Of a stretch of 64,000 bases of DNA, positions 27,606 through 36,305 are shown piece by piece; position 1 is the first letter of the stretch; each line of letters opens with the position of its first letter. Made by a program: the position numbers and the translations under genes. The DNA comes from CAYMTR01 sp964393405 (lineage in GTDB: Bacteria > Bacteroidota > Bacteroidia > Bacteroidales > Prolixibacteraceae). The notes under the pieces were generated by a model. It had not been told where the DNA came from, searched no databases, and saw only the letters and a list, made by a program, of their open reading frames with translations. Where the stretch lies: positions 16,647 to 80,646 of the forward strand of contig CAYMTR010000012.1 in assembly GCA_964393405.1 (NCBI GenBank), read 5' to 3'.

Positions 27606-28181
27606 ATGCCGGCAGTTAAAAATGTAGGAGGAAAGATCAAACAGATCAGAGAATTGAAAAAGATCAACATCGAAGATCTGGCTGTTAGAAGTAATCTGGA
27701 CCTGGAGCAAATAATCCAAATTGAAGAAAATAAGGTAATTCCATCACTTGCGCCGCTAATTAAAATAGCCCGTTCGCTTGGTGTTCGTTTGGGCACTTTT
27801 CTTGACGATACAGAACAAATGGGACCGGTTGTAACATTAGCCGGTGAAAAAAATAAAGGGGCAAGTTTTTCAAATAAAAATATCAAAGCCAGGTCTCATA
27901 TGGATTTCTTTGCACTTGCGAGCAACAAGTCAGGGAGGCATATGGAACCTTTTATTATTGATATTCAGCCTGGAGATGTAAACGATTACATGCTTTCCTC
28001 ACACGAAGGTGAAGAATTCATTTATGTAATGGAAGGAGCAGTAGAAATAAACTACGGTAAAGAAATATACGTCTTACACGCTGGTGACAGCATATACTAT
28101 GATTCAGTAGTGAACCACAATGTACATGTTTATGCAGAACAACCGGCTAAGATTCTTGCAGTAGTTTACGCACCATTTTAA
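27606..28181 (+). CDS. XRE-family helix-turn-helix regulator with C-terminal cupin domain
   Basis: A 191-residue regulator. The N-terminal HTH (residues about 10-65, KIKQIRELKKINIEDLAVRSNLDLEQI) resembles the Xre family. The C-terminal cupin 2 barrel (about 110-190) contains SHEGEEFIYVMEGAVEINYG and HAGDSIYYDSVVNHNVHVY, likely binding a small ligand. ATG at 27606 is used rather than the TTG two codons upstream. A TAnnTTTG -7-like element lies at 27572-27579. It is 11 bp ahead of an acyl-CoA synthetase, which it may regulate or respond to. Confidence 0.9.
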   Translation: MPAVKNVGGKIKQIRELKKINIEDLAVRSNLDLEQIIQIEENKVIPSLAPLIKIARSLGVRLGTFLDDTEQMGPVVTLAGEKNKGASFSNKNIKARSHMDFFALASNKSGRHMEPFIIDIQPGDVNDYMLSSHEGEEFIYVMEGAVEINYGKEIYVLHAGDSIYYDSVVNHNVHVYAEQPAKILAVVYAPF

Positions 28182-28192
28182 ACAATAGAGGA

Positions 28193-29845
28193 ATGGAATT
28201 AATTGAAAACACCCTTGGGGGTTATCTTGAGAAATGGGCATTTGAAACACCGGATAAAGATTTCATTATATATGCAGACCGTGGATTAAGGTTTACATAT
28301 AGTGAGTTTGACAAACGGGTTGACCGTCTTGCAAAGGGCTTGTTATATTTAGGTATAGGCAAAGGTGACCATGTTGGAATTTGGGCAACAAATGTACCTG
28401 ACTGGCTAACGTTTACATTTGCTACTGCAAAAATAGGAGCTGTACTTGTTACCATTAATACAAGCTACAAATCTCATGAGCTTGAATATCTGATGGCTAA
28501 TTCAGACCTTCATACTATTTGTCTTATTGACGGTTGGAGAGACAGCGATTATATTGAGATACTTAAAGGGCTTGTGCCAGAACTCAGAACCTCAGAGCGT
28601 GGTTTTCTAAAAAGTGAAAAGTTCCCTTATTTAAAAAATGTAGTTTTCATTGGTCCTGAAAAACATAGAGGGATGTATAATACCCAGGAGCTGATTTTAC
28701 TTGGAGAACACATTGATGATACTGAACTAGAGTTTGCCAAACAAAATACTGACCCATACGATGTTGTAAACATGCAATATACTTCCGGAACAACAGGTTT
28801 TCCTAAAGGAGTAATGCTCACGCATGTGAATATTCTTAACAATGGATACTGGATTGGAGAATGCCAGAAATTTACCCAAAAAGATATCCTTTGTCTTCCA
28901 CCTCCATTATTCCACTGTTTTGGGATAGTATTAGGTTTGATGGCAATAATAACTCATGGTTCTTCACTGGTAATGATTGAATCGTTTGATCCACTATTGG
29001 TTCTTGCATCGGTTGAAAAAGAAAAGTGTACTGCTTTATATGGTGTTCCGACTATGTTCATAGCTGAGCTCAACCATCCGATGTTTAATATGTTCGATCT
29101 AAGTTCTTTGAGAACAGGCATAATGGCCGGCTCCTTATGTCCCATAGAAACAATGAGGGCTGTGATTGAGAAAATGTATATGAAAGACGTCACAATAGTT
29201 TATGGTCTGACAGAAACATCTCCCGGGATGACACAATCGCATGCTGATGATTCGCTTGAAGTAAAAGTAACAACAGTAGGTCGTGCACTTCCCGGCATTG
29301 AAGTAAAAGTTCTTGATCCTGTAAGCAATAAAGAAGTTCCTGTTGGAGAGCAAGGAGAAATGTGTTGCCGCGGATATAATATCATGAAAGGGTATTATAA
29401 GAATCCTGAAGCAACAGCTGCAATTATTGACAAAAACGGATTTCTACACTCAGGCGATTTAGGAGTAATGACACCTGAAGGAAACTTTAAAATCACAGGC
29501 AGAATAAAGGACATGATAATTCGTGGAGGAGAAAATGTTTATCCTCGTGAGATAGAAGAATTTTTATACCTGATGTCTGAAATAAAAGACGTACAGATAG
29601 CAGGAATCTCAAGTCCTAAATACGGAGAAGAAGTTGGGGCGTTTATTATTTTGCATGATGGTAAATTTATATCAGAAGAAGATGTAAAAGACTATTGCAG
29701 AGGAAAGATATCAAGGTTTAAGATTCCAAAATACATATTCTTCCTTAAAGAGTTCCCAATGACAGCCAGTGGCAAGATTCAGAAATACAAACTCCGGGAT
29801 ATGGGGCTTGAAATGCTGATTAAACAGGGAATTCAGGTTGTATAA
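28193..29845 (+). CDS. AMP-binding acyl-CoA synthetase, medium/long-chain type
   Basis: A 550-residue adenylate-forming ligase. The ATP-binding signature YTSGTTGFPKGVMLTH lies near residue 199. Then come VYGLTETSPGMTQ, GFLHSGDLGVM, the hinge KITGRIKDMIIRGGENVYPREIEEF and the C-terminal Lys region MTASGKIQKYKLR. It is shorter than the enzyme at 3821-5710 and closer to the FadD3/AcsM-like group. It is cotranscribed with the XRE-cupin regulator (11 bp) and the ketopantoate-reductase-like gene (12 bp). The fatty or aryl acid substrate is not deducible. Confidence 0.92.
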   Translation: MELIENTLGGYLEKWAFETPDKDFIIYADRGLRFTYSEFDKRVDRLAKGLLYLGIGKGDHVGIWATNVPDWLTFTFATAKIGAVLVTINTSYKSHELEYLMANSDLHTICLIDGWRDSDYIEILKGLVPELRTSERGFLKSEKFPYLKNVVFIGPEKHRGMYNTQELILLGEHIDDTELEFAKQNTDPYDVVNMQYTSGTTGFPKGVMLTHVNILNNGYWIGECQKFTQKDILCLPPPLFHCFGIVLGLMAIITHGSSLVMIESFDPLLVLASVEKEKCTALYGVPTMFIAELNHPMFNMFDLSSLRTGIMAGSLCPIETMRAVIEKMYMKDVTIVYGLTETSPGMTQSHADDSLEVKVTTVGRALPGIEVKVLDPVSNKEVPVGEQGEMCCRGYNIMKGYYKNPEATAAIIDKNGFLHSGDLGVMTPEGNFKITGRIKDMIIRGGENVYPREIEEFLYLMSEIKDVQIAGISSPKYGEEVGAFIILHDGKFISEEDVKDYCRGKISRFKIPKYIFFLKEFPMTASGKIQKYKLRDMGLEMLIKQGIQVV

Positions 29846-29857
29846 AAAATAAAATCG

Positions 29858-30781
29858 ATGAAGATATCAGTTATTGGCACCGGGGGAATTGGAGGTTATT
29901 TTGGCGGCAGACTAGCCTTGGCCGGCAATGATGTAAATTTCATTGCGAGAGGAAAGCACCTGGATTCCATCCAAAAAAACGGGCTTACTGTAAAAAGCGT
30001 AAAAGGAGATTTTTCAATAAATCCTGCAAAAGCCACTGATGAAATTAAATCAGTAAAAGGCTCTGATTTAATCCTCATATGCACAAAAGCCTGGCAGGTA
30101 AAAGATATAGCAGAAAGAATTTCAACATACATTGAAGAAGGTACAATGGTTTTACCCTTACAGAACGGGGTGTTGTCATATGAAGAGTTATCTCTTTTTA
30201 TACCAAAAAGAAATATTTTAAATGGTCTATGCCGGATATTTTGCTTGATTGAAAGTCCGGGAGTAATTTCACACATGGGAATAGAACCAACAATAATATT
30301 TGGAGAAGCAGACAATCAGAAAACAGAGAGAGTAAATAATCTCAGTAATATTTTTAATGATTCAGGCATAACAAACATTGTTGCAAAAGATATTCTGTCT
30401 GACTTATGGAAGAAGTTTCTGATGATATGCTCAAGTGGTCTGATGGCAGTTACAAAAACAAACTACGGTGAGTTAAGAAGCATTCCGGAAACGCGAAAAC
30501 TTCTAAATGAACTTTATATCGAAATTTTCAATGTTGGTAAAGCTGCAGGGGTTAACCTGCCGCCTGACCTTGTTGAAAAAACATTGCAAGCTGTTGACAC
30601 CTTCCCTGCTGATTCAACTGCATCGCTAACAAGAGATGTTTGGGAAGGTAAACCTTCAGAAATTGAATACCAAAATGGAACAGTAGTAAGACTTGGAGAA
30701 AGATTTGGGATAGAAACCCCGGTTAATAGAATGGTCTATTACAGTATTATACCATCAGAAATAAAAGCCCGAAAGATATAA
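29858..30781 (+). CDS. panE: 2-dehydropantoate 2-reductase family protein (ApbA/PanE)
   Basis: A 307-residue NADPH-dependent reductase. An N-terminal Rossmann motif (VIGTGGIGGYFGGRLALAG) is followed by LICTKAWQV, LPLQNGV and the C-terminal helical domain with the catalytic Lys region LSDLWKKFLMICSSGLMAV. The true PanE reaction, ketopantoate to pantoate in CoA synthesis, is the default. Family members acting on other 2-keto acids exist, and the operon partner is an acyl-CoA synthetase, so the assignment is moderate. It is the last gene of the three-gene run. Confidence 0.8.
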   Translation: MKISVIGTGGIGGYFGGRLALAGNDVNFIARGKHLDSIQKNGLTVKSVKGDFSINPAKATDEIKSVKGSDLILICTKAWQVKDIAERISTYIEEGTMVLPLQNGVLSYEELSLFIPKRNILNGLCRIFCLIESPGVISHMGIEPTIIFGEADNQKTERVNNLSNIFNDSGITNIVAKDILSDLWKKFLMICSSGLMAVTKTNYGELRSIPETRKLLNELYIEIFNVGKAAGVNLPPDLVEKTLQAVDTFPADSTASLTRDVWEGKPSEIEYQNGTVVRLGERFGIETPVNRMVYYSIIPSEIKARKI

Positions 30782-30796
30782 TTGGTATACTTTTTA

Positions 30797-30804
30797 TATA
30801 TTTG
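30797..30804 (+). promoter_or_regulatory. candidate -7 promoter element of the queCEF operon
   Basis: TATATTTG is an exact match to the Bacteroidota TAnnTTTG -7 consensus. It would start transcription around base 30812, just before the riboswitch. No clear TTG -33 element is at the usual distance. Confidence 0.4.
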
Positions 30805-30820
30805 CCGGGCGTAAAACAAC

Positions 30821-30860
30821 AGACAGTTCGTAACCATCCTGTCTATAAACAAAACTAAGG
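30821..30860 (+). promoter_or_regulatory. preQ1-I type riboswitch in the queC leader
   Basis: Stem AGACAG (30821-30826) pairs with CTGTCT (30839-30844) around a 12-nt loop TTCGTAACCATC, followed by the A-rich tail ATAAACAAAACTAAGG. Stem-loop size, the GTTC after the 5' arm and the AAAACTAAGG tail match the preQ1-I aptamer known from queC leaders in Bacillus. The tail ends 2 bp before the queC ATG, so binding of preQ1 would hide the start region and lower translation. Confidence 0.75.
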
Positions 30861-30862
30861 GA

Positions 30863-31528
30863 ATGAAGAAAGCAATAGTATTGCTATCGGGAGGTTTGGA
30901 TTCCACGGTAGCTGCCCATCTAGCTAAGAGTGAAGGGCATGAAATATATGCACTCTCCTTTGATTATGGACAAAAACATAACAAGGAACTCGAGTGTGCT
31001 AAGAAATCAGTAATAAAAATAGGTGCCAAAGAGCATAAAGTAGTGAGTTTAGCTCTAAACCTCTGGGGTGGAAGTTCTCTCACTGATTCGAACATTAATG
31101 TTGAAGATGGAGATGTTGAAAGAAATGACATACCACAAACGTATGTTCCCGCCAGAAATATGGTTTTCCTTTCAGTTGCCGCATCATATGCTGAAGCTAT
31201 AGGTTCACAAGATATTTTCATAGGTGTAAGCGAAGTAGACTATTCAGGATATGTTGACTGCCGTGAAGAATTCATTAGTTCGATGGAAGAAACTATCAAC
31301 CTAGGTACTGTAATGGGAGCTGAACTAAACAAGAGAATTACAATACATGCTCCCTTTATAAATATGACCAAAGCAGAAGAAATAATAATAGGCGAGAAAC
31401 TTGGAGTAGACTGGAGCCTAACCTGGAGTTGTTATCGAGGCGGAGAAAAACCCTGCGGGAAATGCGATAGCTGCCTTTTAAGAGCAAAAGCATTCAAAGA
31501 AGCAGATGTAGTGGATACATCTTTATAA
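30863..31528 (+). CDS. queC: 7-cyano-7-deazaguanine synthase QueC
   Basis: Converts 7-carboxy-7-deazaguanine to preQ0 with ATP and ammonia, in queuosine tRNA modification. The 221-residue protein has the PP-loop motif VLLSGGLDSTVAAHLA at the N-terminus, YVPARNMVFLSVA, and the zinc site formed by CYRGGEKPCGKCDSCLLR near the C-terminus. It is the first gene of a queC-queE-queF operon and follows a preQ1-I-like riboswitch, so feedback control by the pathway product is expected. Confidence 0.97.
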   Translation: MKKAIVLLSGGLDSTVAAHLAKSEGHEIYALSFDYGQKHNKELECAKKSVIKIGAKEHKVVSLALNLWGGSSLTDSNINVEDGDVERNDIPQTYVPARNMVFLSVAASYAEAIGSQDIFIGVSEVDYSGYVDCREEFISSMEETINLGTVMGAELNKRITIHAPFINMTKAEEIIIGEKLGVDWSLTWSCYRGGEKPCGKCDSCLLRAKAFKEADVVDTSL

Positions 31529-31552
31529 AGAAAATAATTAAGCTAAATTATC

Positions 31553-32419
31553 ATGATTAACAAACATTTATATCTTTCTCCGGAAGCTGTTTTTCCTATT
31601 ACATACGATGAAAATGGTGATGCTGTTAACAACAAACCTCTGACAGGCTTTTCTATAGCCGGAACTATTCAAGGAGAAGGTAAAATGGCAGGAGTTCCGG
31701 TGTTATTTCTAAGAACTTCAAGATGTAATCTGAGGTGTATGTGGAGCCTTCCTAATGGAGAATTAAGCCTTTGTGACACTCCTTATGCATCTTTCAACAC
31801 AAATGATGAAAAACATTACCCAATAGAAAAAATAAAGAATGTTATTCTTAAGAATCTGGGCAAGATAAATCATTTAGTCATTTCGGGAGGTGAACCTTTT
31901 CTTCAATCTGAAAATCTGTACTTATTAATTAAGAAACTGGAAGAAACCAAGAAGCTTCATTATTCCATTGAAACTAATGGAACTATATACAATGATACAC
32001 TCGCTGAAAAAATAGACTTTTTTAGTATTTCTCCAAAACTAAAGAATTCTGTTCCCACTCAAGCAAAGTTGGAAAAATTAAGTTTGTCGGTACCTTTCGA
32101 CAGCGAATACATTGAAAAGATGAGACTTAACCTGACAGCAATACAGTCGATAATTGACCATTGCAAAAAACATCCCGGGAAGGATTTTCAACTTAAGTTC
32201 GTTGTTCAGTCATTAAATGAGTTAATTGAAATAGAAGAAAGTTTTCTTTCAAAGCTAAAAGGGTGGAAACCTGACGATATAGTTTTAATGCCGTTAGGGA
32301 GCACACCCGAAGAATTAAAGCAAACCCGAATGATTGCTGTTGAAGCAGCAATTGAGAGGGGTTGGAGGTTTAGTCCAAGGCTTCAGATAAATTATTTTGG
32401 AGGAATAGCGGGGGTTTAA
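31553..32419 (+). CDS. queE: 7-carboxy-7-deazaguanine synthase QueE (radical SAM)
   Basis: Radical-SAM enzyme that contracts 6-carboxytetrahydropterin to 7-carboxy-7-deazaguanine. The 288-residue protein shows SIAGTIQGEGKMAGVPVLFLRTSRCNLRC-type start features, VISGGEP and ETNGT. The cluster motif is unusual: CNLRC is followed by an insertion before CDTP, so the spacing is Cx3Cx11C instead of Cx3Cx2C. A 9-residue loop is inserted between the second and third cysteines. It lies 24 bp after queC and 31 bp before queF. Confidence 0.93.
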   Translation: MINKHLYLSPEAVFPITYDENGDAVNNKPLTGFSIAGTIQGEGKMAGVPVLFLRTSRCNLRCMWSLPNGELSLCDTPYASFNTNDEKHYPIEKIKNVILKNLGKINHLVISGGEPFLQSENLYLLIKKLEETKKLHYSIETNGTIYNDTLAEKIDFFSISPKLKNSVPTQAKLEKLSLSVPFDSEYIEKMRLNLTAIQSIIDHCKKHPGKDFQLKFVVQSLNELIEIEESFLSKLKGWKPDDIVLMPLGSTPEELKQTRMIAVEAAIERGWRFSPRLQINYFGGIAGV

Positions 32420-32450
32420 AGAAGAAATAAACAACAAACAATTGCAGTAA

Positions 32451-33320
32451 ATGTCAATAGAGTCGACCCACCTGGGCAAAACAAGCAGTTATCCAACTCA
32501 TTATGAACCAACAGTGTTGGTTGCAGTTCCTCGTGATGTTAACAGAATCCAATACGGAATTGAGAACGAAGCTTTGCCATTTACGGGAATAGATATATGG
32601 CATGCATACGAATTTAGTTTTTTACTCAATTCAGGATTACCTGTTGCAGGGATATTAAAAATCACATACCCTGCTGAAAGTGAATCCATTGTAGAAAGCA
32701 AATCATTGAAATTGTATTTGAATTCATTCAACATGGATAAATTTGGGAATATCCCTGAGGATGGAGTAAAAGAAGTGTTATCAACAATTAAAAATGATCT
32801 TTCAGCACTTTTAAAAACAAAAGTAGAAGCAGAATACTTTGACTTTAGATACTCTCCTGAAAATTATGACTTCAACGAACACTTAATCCTTGAACAAGAA
32901 TCAGATTTTAGTTTGTCGTTCACTGATTATAACGAAAATCCATTTCTGCTTGATGATTCCGGTTCTTCAGGAAAAATAAAGTGGGGTTCCCATTTACTAA
33001 GAAGCAACTGTAAGATAACCCATCAGCCTGATTGGGGATCAATATACTTTGAAATGGAGGGGACACGACTTCCAACAAAAGCAGGCTTTTTAAAATACAT
33101 AGTTTCGCTAAGGAATGAGAACCATTTTCATGAGGAGATATGTGAAATGGTTTATAAAAGAATAATCGACTGTTTTAATCCTGACAGACTTGTTATTACA
33201 TGCATGTATACAAGAAGAGGGGGAATAGATATTAATCCTGTAAGGAGTATGTTAAAGTCAGATATACCAAAGAACTTAACAGATACTAAAACCCTAAGTA
33301 AACTTATGTTCAGGCAATAA
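32451..33320 (+). CDS. queF: NADPH-dependent 7-cyano-7-deazaguanine reductase QueF (long form)
   Basis: Reduces the nitrile of preQ0 to preQ1 (four-electron reduction with NADPH). The 289-residue, two-domain form resembles the E. coli enzyme rather than the short Bacillus form. The catalytic Cys lies in LLRSNCKITHQPDWGS near residue 188, and substrate-binding Glu/His residues are in NENHFHEEICEM. It is the last gene of the que operon. Its stop lies 5 bp from the stop of the convergent ABC permease gene. Confidence 0.96.
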   Translation: MSIESTHLGKTSSYPTHYEPTVLVAVPRDVNRIQYGIENEALPFTGIDIWHAYEFSFLLNSGLPVAGILKITYPAESESIVESKSLKLYLNSFNMDKFGNIPEDGVKEVLSTIKNDLSALLKTKVEAEYFDFRYSPENYDFNEHLILEQESDFSLSFTDYNENPFLLDDSGSSGKIKWGSHLLRSNCKITHQPDWGSIYFEMEGTRLPTKAGFLKYIVSLRNENHFHEEICEMVYKRIIDCFNPDRLVITCMYTRRGGIDINPVRSMLKSDIPKNLTDTKTLSKLMFRQ

Positions 33321-33325
33321 ACTGC

Positions 33326-34441
33326 TTAGCTGCTTTTTTTCCTGTAGCTGAGAATTGCCCATCCATTGAAAAAGATAGCAAATCCACATAGAGCAACAAA
33401 CGGTAAAAGCATTTCAGAAAATTGACTTCCTTTAAGATATATCATTCTGATAGCCTGAATTATATATTTTAATGGACTAAAAACACTAAGAGTCTGAGCC
33501 CAATCCGGCATATTTCTAACCGGAGTATAAAGACCACTCATAAAAATAAAAGTGAGCACAAAAAACAGCATCATAAACATTGCCTGCTGCATGTTTTTGG
33601 CATAATTTGAAATTACAAGTCCGAATCCCGAAAATGCCAATACGAAAACAGAAACGAATAAGAAAATAAGAAAAATACTACCTTCAGGCTTGAACCCGTA
33701 AAAGAGCCATGCAACCAGCATGCTTACAATAAGTACTACAAATCCAACAATCCAGAAAGGGATTAATTTTGCAAGAATAAAATCGAATCTTTTAACTGGA
33801 GTTACGTTCATCTGTTCAATAGTTCCATTTTCCTTTTCACCCACAATATTAAGTGCAGGAAGAAATCCCGAGACAATAGCCAAAATCATTACGAGCAGAG
33901 CCGGAATCATAAAAATGTAGTATTCAAGAGAAGGGTTGTACCAAAAGGAAGGAATAACAGAAATGATGTTGTTTTTTGGTAAGCTTTTAATGGGTTGGAT
34001 TTCAGAAAAGATATCATAGCTAAAATCGTTGACAATACTCATCAAATATGAACTCCCCAAGCCTCCTTTAACTCCATTGACTGAATTGGAAGCAATCAAA
34101 ACGCTTGCTCTTTTTTCTTTAAATAAGTCACTTTCAAATTGAGAAGGAATCTCGATAATCATATCAGTCGAATTATCTTCGATATTTTCCATTGCCTTAT
34201 CATAAGAGCCTGTCACTTCGTTGATTATAAAATAACCTGAGGATTCGATCTTTTTGATCAATCGTCCTGAATAAGAGCTATTGCTATTATTAACAACAGT
34301 CAGGTTGATATTTTTAATCTCAAAATTTGCAACAAGCGGAAATACCAGCATTGCCATCAAAGGAAGCATAACAGTTATTTTAGGCAGAAACTTATTTCTG
34401 AAGAACTGTTTAAACTCTTTTTCTAAAAGATATATCAGCAT
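33326..34441 (-). CDS. ABC-2 type transporter permease (distal)
   Basis: A 371-residue membrane protein of the ABC-2 family (YhhJ/YbhR-like). One helix at the N-terminus (ITVMLPLMAMLVFPLVANF) is followed by a large extracytoplasmic domain (about residues 45-170) and five C-terminal helices with NIVGEKENGTIEQMNVTPVKR, the conserved cytoplasmic coupling segment. It is the last gene of the TetR-TolC-HlyD-ABC-ABC-permease-permease operon and should pair with the adjacent permease. Substrate unknown. Confidence 0.9.
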   Translation of the reverse strand: MLIYLLEKEFKQFFRNKFLPKITVMLPLMAMLVFPLVANFEIKNINLTVVNNSNSSYSGRLIKKIESSGYFIINEVTGSYDKAMENIEDNSTDMIIEIPSQFESDLFKEKRASVLIASNSVNGVKGGLGSSYLMSIVNDFSYDIFSEIQPIKSLPKNNIISVIPSFWYNPSLEYYIFMIPALLVMILAIVSGFLPALNIVGEKENGTIEQMNVTPVKRFDFILAKLIPFWIVGFVVLIVSMLVAWLFYGFKPEGSIFLIFLFVSVFVLAFSGFGLVISNYAKNMQQAMFMMLFFVLTFIFMSGLYTPVRNMPDWAQTLSVFSPLKYIIQAIRMIYLKGSQFSEMLLPFVALCGFAIFFNGWAILSYRKKSS

Positions 34442-34459
34442 TTTTTCTTTTATTAAAAA

Positions 34460-35566
34460 TTACTCCAATCTAATTTTAAACTTTTTAATACTAATGGCGA
34501 TGATAACAACCGCCATAGAAGAAAGGATAATTATTTCCTTAAGCACCGAAGTAAACCCCATACCTTTTATCATTACGTTCTTCATGGCAATTATAAACCA
34601 TTTTGCCGGAATGATATTTGCCAGCCACTGTAGCACAAGAGGAAAACTTTCAATCGGAAATATCATTCCGGAAAAGTAAACAACCGGCAGCATAAGAACC
34701 ATTCCTGAAATAAGAAGTGCAACAATTTGTTTATCAACCAAGGTCGAAACCAAGATACCAAAGGAAAGGGATACAAAAATATAAATTAGAGATATAAGTA
34801 TCACCAGAAGGAGGCTCCCCCTAATAGGGACCCCAAGTAAAAAATACGAAAGAAGCAGTATCGTTGTAAGATTAATCAAAGAGATGCAAAAATAAGGGAT
34901 CACCTTTGAAAGAATAATCAATATTGGCTTCATTGGAGATACAAGCAGCACTTCCATTGTGCCGTTCTCTTTTTCGCGTGTAATTGACACAGAGGTCATT
35001 ATGGCACATATTAGAATTATTATTACGCCAATAATTCCAGGGACGGTATTATAAACGTTTTTCAGCGAAGGATTATATATGAGTTTAATGTCAGCATTAA
35101 TCAGAGCAGGCCTTGCCTCTTGTTTATTATGATCGTTTTGATATGACAAGATAAGATTTGTGGCATATCCTGTTAGAATAGAAGCGGTATTTGGATCAGA
35201 GCCATCAGTAATAATTTGCACTTGACCACCTTCTGTATCAGTTATCCGTTGTCCAAACTTATTGGTAAAAATAATAACAAGGCTACATTCTGACTTAGCC
35301 ATAAGGCTTTCAATTTGTCCCGGATCGCTAATGTAACCATCAAAAATAAAATATTCGCTATTGGAAAGTTTGTTAACAATACCCTGAGTAACATGATCCC
35401 TTGAAGGATCATAAACAGCAAACCTGGCATTTTTTATTTCAGTAGAAATACCATACCCAAATAGAATTGTCATTACAACGGGCATCAAAAGAAGTATTAT
35501 TACTGTCCAGTGATCACGAAGAATGTGATAAAATTCTTTTATAACAAAAGCCTTAAACTGTTTCAT
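34460..35566 (-). CDS. ABC-2 type transporter permease (proximal)
   Basis: A 368-residue ABC-2 permease (YbhS-like) with an N-terminal helix (WTVIILLLMPVVMTILFGYG), an extracytoplasmic domain, and a C-terminal helical bundle introduced by SITREKENGTMEVLLVSPMKP. ATG at 35566 overlaps the end of the upstream ATPase gene slightly and gives a normal N-terminus (MKQFKAFVIKEFYHILRDHW); longer starts upstream lie inside that gene. Its relation to the 371-residue permease is distant, so the two probably form a heterodimer. Confidence 0.9.
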   Translation of the reverse strand: MKQFKAFVIKEFYHILRDHWTVIILLLMPVVMTILFGYGISTEIKNARFAVYDPSRDHVTQGIVNKLSNSEYFIFDGYISDPGQIESLMAKSECSLVIIFTNKFGQRITDTEGGQVQIITDGSDPNTASILTGYATNLILSYQNDHNKQEARPALINADIKLIYNPSLKNVYNTVPGIIGVIIILICAIMTSVSITREKENGTMEVLLVSPMKPILIILSKVIPYFCISLINLTTILLLSYFLLGVPIRGSLLLVILISLIYIFVSLSFGILVSTLVDKQIVALLISGMVLMLPVVYFSGMIFPIESFPLVLQWLANIIPAKWFIIAMKNVMIKGMGFTSVLKEIIILSSMAVVIIAISIKKFKIRLE

Positions 35567-35567
35567 T

Positions 35568-36305
35568 TTATTCAATCTTTCTGGTTGATTTTCTTGCCAA
35601 TTGATAAAAAACTTCATCCATATTTTTAGCATTAAACTTATCCTTAAGATTCTGAGGACTATCCAATGCATCAATCCTTCCATCTACCATAATACTAACG
35701 CGGTTACAATACTCAGCCTCGTCCATGTAATGAGTAGTAACAAAAACAGTTATACCTTGATCAGATGCCTGATATATCATTTCCCAAAAGTTTCTTCGGG
35801 TTATAGGATCCACACCTCCTGTTGGTTCATCCAAAAAAACAATCCCCGGGTTATGAATTACCGAAACAGAAAAAGCAAGCTTCTGTTTCCATCCCAGGGG
35901 CAAAGACTTTACCAATGTATTCCTTTCACTTTGAAACCCAAGCTTTTCAAGCAAAACAGCAGTTTTGGATTCAATCTCTTTTTTAGGAACTCCATATATC
36001 CCCGCATATAACCTGATATTCTCCCAAACCTTCAGGTCGTCGTACAATGCGAACTTCTGGCTCATATATCCAATATTTTCTTTAATCTTCTCAGACTGGT
36101 TATAAATATCGAATCCTGCTACGGTACCTTTCCCTGAAGATGGTTTAAGCAATCCTGAAAGCATCTTCATTGCAGTAGTCTTGCCTGCTCCGTTAGCTCC
36201 AAGGAATCCAAAGATTTCACCTTTACAAACATCAAAAGAGATATTATCAACGGCAGTAAAAGAGCCGAATCGTTTTGTCAGATTTTCAACTGATATTATA
36301 TTCAT
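35568..36305 (-). CDS. ABC transporter ATP-binding protein
   Basis: A 245-residue ATPase. Walker A is FLGANGAGKTTAMKML, the Q-loop region is GYMSQKFALYDDL, the signature appears as LPLGWKQKLAFSVSV (degenerate relative to LSGGQ), Walker B is IVFLDEPTGGVDP, and the switch His is in VFVTTHYMDEAEYCNRV. It would drive the adjacent ABC-2 permeases. Its start overlaps the stop of the other ATPase gene by 4 bp. The replaced LSGGQ (here LGWKQ) fits asymmetric ATPase pairs. Confidence 0.94.
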   Translation of the reverse strand: MNIISVENLTKRFGSFTAVDNISFDVCKGEIFGFLGANGAGKTTAMKMLSGLLKPSSGKGTVAGFDIYNQSEKIKENIGYMSQKFALYDDLKVWENIRLYAGIYGVPKKEIESKTAVLLEKLGFQSERNTLVKSLPLGWKQKLAFSVSVIHNPGIVFLDEPTGGVDPITRRNFWEMIYQASDQGITVFVTTHYMDEAEYCNRVSIMVDGRIDALDSPQNLKDKFNAKNMDEVFYQLARKSTRKIE

